Below are positions 54,993 to 60,447 of a stretch of 60,447 nucleotides of DNA, piece after piece. The translations under genes and the position numbers were made by a program. Source of the stretch: an uncultured SAR116 cluster alpha proteobacterium. Lineage in GTDB: Bacteria; Pseudomonadota; Alphaproteobacteria; Puniceispirillales; Marisalimonadaceae. The stretch lies in NCBI GenBank assembly GCA_902593735.1, contig CACJJL010000013.1:1-60447 (forward strand). Direction: 5' to 3'. Numbering within the stretch: the stretch's first letter is position 1; each line of letters starts with the position of its first letter. A model generated the notes under the pieces. The model was not told the DNA's origin, did not search any database, and worked only from the letters and a program-made list of their open reading frames with translations.

Positions 54993-55656
54993 TCTTATTC
55001 TTTCTTAAATAAATTGCGTGATACCCTTTTTGTACATCTTTTGATTCAATGAATTCTGTTTGAACTGAAAATCCAACTTTTTCAAAAATTTTAACTATAT
55101 CTTGCAAATTCTTATTAGGAGCAACTTTATTATCGAAATTTTTTATACCTTCGAATTTACATATTAAAAGACCTAATCCGTTAAACTTTAATATTCTAAG
55201 GAATTCCTGAGCATATTCTTTAATAGGGTGTAGAAAATATATGACATTAACAGCAAGTAATTTATCAAATGTATTATTTTTTACCACATCAGATAGATTT
55301 TTCGCGTCATTAGATAAGATATTAACATTTTGATTTTTAAATTTGTGTATTAATTTAGTACGAAAGGAATCACTCACTTCTATTGAAACAATTTCTTTGT
55401 TAGTAAGATCTAGTAGTTTTTCAATTCCTTGTCCATTTCCAGAACCAATCTCGATTACTTTATCATTTTTTCTGATATTAAGTCTTTTAACTGAATCGTT
55501 ATAAACAAATTCATTAAAAATTATCATTAATTCTCTAGCAACATTTCCTAAAAAACCATTTCCAGGACTTCTCATATTTTGTGTCATAATCTTCGTATGT
55601 TTTATTTGAGAATATATTAATTGATATAGATACAATTTAATTTTATTTGATTTCAT
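54982..55656 (-). CDS. class I SAM-dependent methyltransferase
   Basis: Rossmann-fold methyltransferase of 224 residues, SAM motif VIEIGSGNGQGIEKLLD and a following VVSIEVSDSF acidic loop. Substrate unknown. The ATG at 55656 abuts the hydrolase stop; the later ATG at 55587 (MTQNMRSPGNGF, residue 24) resembles the usual N-terminus of this group and may be the true start. Overlaps the CitE-like gene by 11 bases. Confidence 0.83.
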   Translation of the reverse strand: MKSNKIKLYLYQLIYSQIKHTKIMTQNMRSPGNGFLGNVARELMIIFNEFVYNDSVKRLNIRKNDKVIEIGSGNGQGIEKLLDLTNKEIVSIEVSDSFRTKLIHKFKNQNVNILSNDAKNLSDVVKNNTFDKLLAVNVIYFLHPIKEYAQEFLRILKFNGLGLLICKFEGIKNFDNKVAPNKNLQDIVKIFEKVGFSVQTEFIESKDVQKGYHAIYLRKNKNEP

Positions 55657-56454
55657 TTATTGTTCCAGAAATTCTAATAATTTTTGATTAAATTCTTTTG
55701 GATTTTCAATATTTATTAAGTGTCCTGCATTTGGAATAATTGCCAGGGAACTTTCTTTTATCTCTTTCATAATTTCTCTAGACATTGAAGGTGGTGTCAA
55801 AGTGTCTAATTCTCCAACCATAATAAATGTTGGGACATTAATTGTTTTAAAGACATGACGGTGCTCCGTTCTCATAGATGTTTCAATTGTTTTTAAATAG
55901 CTCTCTTTATGCAATATTTCCATTGAGTCTACTAATTTTTCATATGCAGACTTATTATTGATATCACCAATAAGGGTTGAAGCTACAATTGGAGCAATAT
56001 CTCTTGGTTCTTTTCCATTTATAAGCGGCTCTTTCCTTAAGTTTATAAACTTATCAACTTCTTTTGGATCAAGATTCGATAGCCCAAAATGAGTATCGCA
56101 CAGTATTAAGGATTTCACATAACTTGGATATTTTTCATAGAATAATGTTGCAATTTGTCCACCCATTGAAAGTCCTACGATGTGGGCTTTGTTTCTGTTA
56201 AAATGTTTAAAAACTGTAAGTAAGTCATCTAAAATATCCTCAAAATTTAGATCTCCTTCATAATCTTCACTTTCTCCATATCCTCTGGTATCCCAGGCAA
56301 CTGAAAGATATTTTTGCGAAAAAAAAATAAGATTTTCTGTCCAATTCTTTTTATTTCCACCAATACCATGTAGAAATATGATCATTTCACCTTGACCCGC
56401 GTAATCAATTGAAATACTTGGATTACTTCTAACTTTTGTAGTATTAATTTGCAT
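55657..56454 (-). CDS. alpha/beta-fold hydrolase
   Basis: Hydrolase of 265 residues. Catalytic triad Ser96 (GLSMGGQ), Asp217 (VGELDTLTP) and His245 (NAGHLINIE), with the oxyanion loop HGIGGNKKNW. Resembles 3-oxoadipate enol-lactonase and related carboxylester hydrolases. Third after the MFS gene in the leftward operon; the stop abuts the methyltransferase ATG. Confidence 0.9.
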   Translation of the reverse strand: MQINTTKVRSNPSISIDYAGQGEMIIFLHGIGGNKKNWTENLIFFSQKYLSVAWDTRGYGESEDYEGDLNFEDILDDLLTVFKHFNRNKAHIVGLSMGGQIATLFYEKYPSYVKSLILCDTHFGLSNLDPKEVDKFINLRKEPLINGKEPRDIAPIVASTLIGDINNKSAYEKLVDSMEILHKESYLKTIETSMRTEHRHVFKTINVPTFIMVGELDTLTPPSMSREIMKEIKESSLAIIPNAGHLINIENPKEFNQKLLEFLEQ

Positions 56455-56458
56455 AATA

Positions 56459-57001
56459 TTAAAATTTACTCCCAGGTAATTTTAAAAATTCTAATTCTGA
56501 TTTAGTTGATATTCTATCTAAAATTCTATTCCTGTGAGGAAATCTTGAAAAAGTTTCAATTACTTTTTTATGTCTTTTTGCAGAATTATAAGTTTTTTTA
56601 TTTGTGTATTTTTTAAACAAGGGAAGACCAAACTCATGATCTGAAAGTTTTTCACTATGCATAAAGGGCATTAAAAAAAAACTATTATAGTGATCCTCAT
56701 TAGAGATAAGAAAATTTTTTTTTATTGCAATTTTTGATAACTTAAGAGCTTTTTCATCACCAGAGAATGATCTAATTTGGTTTCTATAGATATTTCTACT
56801 AAATTGATCTAATACAATTATCCATGAAAGATAATTTTCCCTAAAAGTGGAATTATTATTAATTTTATTTTTTAAACAATATTCAAATGTTTTTTGAAAT
56901 TTATTCTTTATCAAATTATCAAACTCTTGATTTTTTTTGAACCACATATTTGGGTTACATTCTTTAAACCAAAAATATAAAATTATTGTAGAATTAATCA
57001 T
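56459..57001 (-). CDS. DUF924 family protein
   Basis: A protein of 180 residues that fits DUF924 throughout: ILYFWFKECNPNMWFKK at the N-terminus, IVLDQFSRNIYR in the middle, and FPHRNRILDRISTKSE near the end. DUF924 proteins are helical, of unknown function, and widespread in proteobacteria. It overlaps the 52-residue upstream gene by eight bases and precedes the hydrolase by four. Confidence 0.88.
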   Translation of the reverse strand: MINSTIILYFWFKECNPNMWFKKNQEFDNLIKNKFQKTFEYCLKNKINNNSTFRENYLSWIIVLDQFSRNIYRNQIRSFSGDEKALKLSKIAIKKNFLISNEDHYNSFFLMPFMHSEKLSDHEFGLPLFKKYTNKKTYNSAKRHKKVIETFSRFPHRNRILDRISTKSELEFLKLPGSKF

Positions 57002-57152
57002 GATTAATTTTTTTTAAGATTTTGCTAATTTCTTTTCCCATTTGTTTTTGTCCAAAAAAGGGTGCTTTTTCACATGCTTCAGCGAGATATTTCACATCCT
57101 TTGTTTCGAGATATTTTTTCCACAAAACAGACATTAATTGTTCTAATTTCAT
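56994..57152 (-). CDS. 52-residue small protein between MFS and DUF924 genes
   Basis: Short open frame, 52 residues, beginning MKLEQLMSVLWKKYLETKD and containing APFFGQKQMGKEISK; soluble and probably helical. Its ATG overlaps the MFS stop in TAATG, and its stop overlaps the DUF924 ATG by eight bases, so both ends are translationally coupled. Without it there would be a 150-base gap inside an otherwise gapless operon. Family not recognised. Confidence 0.6.
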   Translation of the reverse strand: MKLEQLMSVLWKKYLETKDVKYLAEACEKAPFFGQKQMGKEISKILKKINHD

Positions 57153-58377
57153 TAATCATTAATCCTTTTTGAATTCTTATAAACTAAATACAAATAAATC
57201 ATAATTGAGACATTTATGATATTCCAAAATATGCCATTTAAAAAAGCTAATTTATATGAATTAGTATAATCAAAAATTTCTCCTGACAACCAACCACCCA
57301 CTGACATTCCAATTATGGTTGCAAATATAAGTAAACCAACTCTTTCTGCAACTTCATTGGTGGGTAAAAATTTACTTATGATAACAGTATAAATAGGTAC
57401 TATTCCACCTTGGGATAATCCAAAAAAAATTGCTACAATATAAAGAGATAATTGACTATTAAATGGCAAAAACATAGATAGAGAAAGAGCTTGAAGACTT
57501 GATCCTAGTATTAGGGTTTGTATAGGACCTATCTTATCGGATAAAAACCCAAATAATATTCTACTAATCACTGCTGCAAATAACATAAATGATAATATTT
57601 CGGTTCCAATTGTTAATCCATATCCATAATCAATGCACAAAGGAACTATGTGTACTTGTGGGACTGACATAGCAACACAACATAAAACTCCAGCAAACAT
57701 AAGTAAAATTTGAGTTTGTTTATTACTTATTGATAATTTTAGAGTTGAATTAACATTTTTTTCCACGTCAAAATTTTGTATGTTTTCTTTTGATTTTGGT
57801 TTTTTTCCCCTAAAAAAAAAAATAAGATTGGAATGCAAATGCTACATACAATACCAATAAAAAAATGTGCACTTTTCCATTGACCGTCAATTAAGAAATC
57901 TTTGATTAAAAATGGCCATACTGCACCACATAAATGTTGTCCACTTGCGACTAGAGAAACAGCAAGGCCTTTTCTTTGATAAAAAAATTTAGATATGTCC
58001 GCCATCATTGGACCAAAAAAAGCTGCAGCAGAAAAACCTAAAAAAAACTGAATTATTGATAGCCAAAAAACATTTGTTGCTAAAACTGAGAAGAAATAAG
58101 AAGAAACTAATAGTATTAAAGCAAAAATTATTGGTTTTCTTATTCCAATTTTATCCAACATGCGACCAATTATTACGTTGCCTATACCATAACCAAACAT
58201 TGTTGCAACATATGGATAGGTGGATGCTGCTCTATCTAGCTCAAACTCATTTTGAATATTTGGCATTATTATAACAACTGACCACATGCCAGCAGTTCCA
58301 ATAACACTCATAGTAAAAATAATTATTAATCTTAGCCATGCCTGCTTGCTGTCTTGTTCTATTAAATTATTCTTCAT
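57152..58377 (-). pseudogene. MFS transporter with an apparent frameshift
   Basis: One transporter split into two frames. The 5' part (58377 to about 57815, 212 codons to its stop at 57739) gives roughly six helices starting MKNNLIEQDSKQAWLRLI; the 3' part (57838 to 57152) continues with six more. The frames join at an 11-base A/T tract (57812-57822) near codon 190, in the central loop; one added T in the mRNA-sense tract would restore a protein of about 405 residues. It may be a sequencing or assembly error, a real pseudogene, or a gene rescued by slippage. Confidence 0.8.
57812..57822. repeat. A11 homopolymer at the MFS frame junction
   Basis: Eleven A on the plus strand (T in the gene sense) at the position where the two MFS reading frames join. 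Tracts of this length are prone to sequencing indels and to polymerase slippage. Confidence 0.9.
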
Positions 58378-58466
58378 ATTTTGTTGCTCTTAAAAATTAT
58401 TTAATTAACATATAACCCACAAATGAAAAAAATTATTATTAAATTTCTATTCTTTAGGAGGTATGA

Positions 58467-59357
58467 ATGGCATTAACTAAAGATGAAGTAAATTTTTACA
58501 ATGACCAAGGTTATTTACTTGTTGAAGATGTTATTTCAGAAGGTCAACATAAGGAAATGCTGACTATAGTAGAAGAATTTTTTGATAAAGCAAAAATAGT
58601 TAAAGAAAATGATAATATTTTTGATCTTGAGGAAGGTCACTCATTTCATAACCCAAGACTAAAAAGAATTAAACAACCACACCAACATTCTCAGTTTTTT
58701 TGGGATATAATAAAAGAATCAAAAATTGAAGATATTCTTAAAGATCTTCTTGGTGATAATGTCTCCTTGAAAACTAGCAAACTAAACACAAAAGCACCTG
58801 GTGGGGGGGCTGCGGTGGAATGGCACCAAGATTGGGCATTTTATCCTCACACTAACGATAATGTTCTAGCTTTGGGATTAATGTTGAATGATGTTGATAT
58901 GGATAATGGACCATTAATGGTAATACCTGAGAGCCACAAGGGCCCTGTATTAAGTCATTTTAATGATGGTGTTTTTTGTGGTGCAATTGACCCAGATGAC
59001 ACTGATTTTGATATGAATAAAGCAGTAACTTTAACTGGTAAGGCAAGGTCTATGACCATTCATCATGCAAGGACACTTCATGGTTCATCTCCTAATAACA
59101 GCAATAGAGATAGATTAGTTTTATTTTACGAATGCAATTCAGCAGATGCATGGCCGTTGGTTGGTGCAGGTGCTTACATGAAAAGTACAAATCCTGTTCA
59201 ATTATGTAACCAATTAGAAAATCAAATGGTGTGTGGAAAGGTAAGTTACCAACCTAGAATGGAGAAAGTCCCTGTTATAATACCTCTTCCTCCAGCACCT
59301 GATTATGGGTCCATATTCACTTCTCAAAAAACTGGCGGTGCCAAATCAGCATTTTAA
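58467..59357 (+). CDS. phytanoyl-CoA dioxygenase family protein
   Basis: Fe(II)/2-oxoglutarate oxygenase of 296 residues. Iron ligands His120 and Asp122 (VEWHQDWAFYP) and a distal His in ARTLHGSSPN, with an Arg in NRDRLVLFYE for 2-oxoglutarate. AGGAGGT lies seven bases before the ATG. Divergent from the MFS operon and convergent with a class II aldolase gene, sharing TTAA as a double stop. Confidence 0.9.
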   Translation: MALTKDEVNFYNDQGYLLVEDVISEGQHKEMLTIVEEFFDKAKIVKENDNIFDLEEGHSFHNPRLKRIKQPHQHSQFFWDIIKESKIEDILKDLLGDNVSLKTSKLNTKAPGGGAAVEWHQDWAFYPHTNDNVLALGLMLNDVDMDNGPLMVIPESHKGPVLSHFNDGVFCGAIDPDDTDFDMNKAVTLTGKARSMTIHHARTLHGSSPNNSNRDRLVLFYECNSADAWPLVGAGAYMKSTNPVQLCNQLENQMVCGKVSYQPRMEKVPVIIPLPPAPDYGSIFTSQKTGGAKSAF

Positions 59358-60121
59358 ATTTTATAATCTGGTGAGTGCCTTTCAAGTTTTCTGAGCAATG
59401 CTGGCCATGCCAGCCTGTCTTTACCTAAATCAAACATTCCTACTGATTGTTCTTGAGTAGTTTTTATAGCTTCTTCTGATGGTAAATTTATTTTACCAGC
59501 AGCCTGTGCTCGTATTTGAGCTGAACAAGCTCTCTCAAGGAAATAAATTCCCATAAATGCAATTCCACATGTTTGTCCTACAGACAAAGTACCGTGATTG
59601 CGAAGTATAAATAAATTTTTATCTCCTATATCATCAATTAACCTTTCTCTTTCACCATGATCTAATGCTAAACCCTCATAATCATGATAAGCAATGTGTG
59701 GATGAATTAGCATTGACGTCTGACTAATTGGTAACAATCCATCTTCATGAATAGAAACAGCAACACCATCATTAGTATGAAGGTGCAAAACACATTGCGC
59801 ATCTTCTCTTGCAGAATGTATTGCACTATGAATAGTAAAACCAGCAGGATTTACTTCATAAGGCGTTTCTATAACTGCATTTCCATTAAGATCAATTTTT
59901 ACTAAGCTTGAGGCAGTAATTTCATCAAACATTAAACCGTATGGATTTATAAGAAAATGATGTTCAGGCCCAGGTATTCTTAAAGACACATGAGTGTATA
60001 TTAAGTCATCCCAGCCATACATTGCAATTAATCTATAAGTAGCGGCAAGATCTAATCTTAGTTGCCATTCTTTTTCAGAAATTTGACTTTTTAACTTTTG
60101 AGTATCAATCATATGATTCAT
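59354..60121 (-). CDS. class II aldolase/adducin family protein
   Basis: Class II aldolase-fold protein of 255 residues. Zinc ligands His113 and His115 (VLHLHTNDG) and a further His in ILRNHGTLS; NPAGFTIHSAIH replaces the Glu-containing motif of FucA-type aldolases, as in adducin-like relatives. Reaction unknown. AAGGA precedes the ATG. An Hsp20 gene lies upstream on the same strand. Confidence 0.88.
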   Translation of the reverse strand: MNHMIDTQKLKSQISEKEWQLRLDLAATYRLIAMYGWDDLIYTHVSLRIPGPEHHFLINPYGLMFDEITASSLVKIDLNGNAVIETPYEVNPAGFTIHSAIHSAREDAQCVLHLHTNDGVAVSIHEDGLLPISQTSMLIHPHIAYHDYEGLALDHGERERLIDDIGDKNLFILRNHGTLSVGQTCGIAFMGIYFLERACSAQIRAQAAGKINLPSEEAIKTTQEQSVGMFDLGKDRLAWPALLRKLERHSPDYKI

Positions 60122-60159
60122 ATTTTTTTCCTTAATTCAAATAACATCTTTGATTTTGC

Positions 60160-60447
60160 TCATTCTTCAATTATTTCAATTATTCTTCTGAGTGATTTTT
60201 GCACAACTTTCTTATGTAATTTTACTTTTAGTATTCCGTTTGTCAATTCAGCCTCATCAACCTGAATGTTCTGCTCTAGTCTAAATACTTGTTTAATACA
60301 ATTATTTTGAATACCTTTGTGAATTATATCTTGATTAGATGATAATGGTTTTTGTCTTACATCCAATATTAAAAAATCATTAACAGTATTAATTGTTATT
60401 TGCTCAGGGGATATACCTGCTAAAGCTACGTTAATTTCATATTTATT
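60160..60447 (-). CDS. Hsp20 small heat-shock protein (5'-partial)
   Basis: The C-terminal 95 residues of an alpha-crystallin-domain chaperone; the frame is open to the window edge. It has YEINVALAGISPEQITIN and the conserved NGILKVKL near the end, as in IbpA-type proteins. It holds unfolded proteins in the cytosol. The start lies outside the window. Confidence 0.87.
   Translation of the reverse strand, partial: NKYEINVALAGISPEQITINTVNDFLILDVRQKPLSSNQDIIHKGIQNNCIKQVFRLEQNIQVDEAELTNGILKVKLHKKVVQKSLRRIIEIIEE

Overview
The window is strongly AT-rich, tightly packed, and carries no rRNA, tRNA, CRISPR array, prophage or insertion sequence that I can see. The gene content is almost wholly catabolic and transport: three phytanoyl-CoA dioxygenase-like oxygenases, several acyl-CoA dehydrogenases, acyl-CoA ligases, CoA-transferases, SDR and MDR oxidoreductases, a branched-chain amino-acid type ABC importer, and an alphaproteobacterial style Zur box. 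This suggests a streamlined AT-rich marine alphaproteobacterium (for example a SAR11/HIMB59/AEGEAN-169-like lineage). The taxon is an inference; there is no phylogenetic marker gene here.

Layout. 1-3657: the 3' part of a GlcD/D-lactate-dehydrogenase-like flavoprotein, a LysE exporter, an SDR and a DUF2938 membrane protein. 3686-9806: a sugar-acid cluster with OtnC decarboxylase, OtnI isomerase, aldo/keto reductase and metallo-lactonase on +, facing a SAF-domain dehydrogenase, a protein-tyrosine-phosphatase-fold enzyme and an EctD-like oxygenase on -. 9939-19084: nitronate monooxygenase, FadJ-like beta-oxidation enzyme, MDR reductase, MFS transporter, NDP-forming acyl-CoA synthetase, DUF35 protein and thiolase-like protein. 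19086-24667: a zinc-starvation locus. znuA and a LolD/FtsX/DUF3299 ABC system run left; zur-znuC-znuB run right; one palindromic Zur box lies between them. 24696-35207: quinone reductase, MaoC protein, DapA-like aldolase, then SBP-LivH-LivM-LivG-LivF with two acyl-CoA ligases. 35292-42067: SDR, an APH-type kinase and an ACAD10/11-type dehydrogenase as separate genes, a three-hotdog protein, and a two-gene acyl-CoA dehydrogenase pair. 42157-50675: CoA-transferase, RraA-like protein, alpha-hydroxy-acid oxidase, TPP enzyme, split AtuA proteins, SDR and beta-hydroxyacid dehydrogenase. 50756-54135: flavin reductase, oxygenase, a cytosolic BtuF-like protein and a TauE permease. 54132-58377: a six-gene leftward operon (MFS with a frameshift, a 52-residue protein, DUF924, alpha/beta hydrolase, methyltransferase, CitE-like lyase). 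58467-60447: an oxygenase, a class II aldolase and the C-terminal part of an Hsp20 protein.

How the genes work together. Much of the window looks like machinery to import organic acids, activate them to CoA esters and oxidise them. The kinase plus ACAD10/11-type pair suggests a 4-hydroxyacyl-CoA route like levulinate catabolism. The zinc locus is the clearest regulated unit and the most distinctive one: it joins a classical ZnuABC importer to an FtsX-type ABC system of the sort reported in Vibrio zinc loci. Convergent genes meet with almost no space between them, and often overlap, which is itself notable. The longest gene-free stretch is 235 bases (2075-2309), and I see nothing convincing in it.
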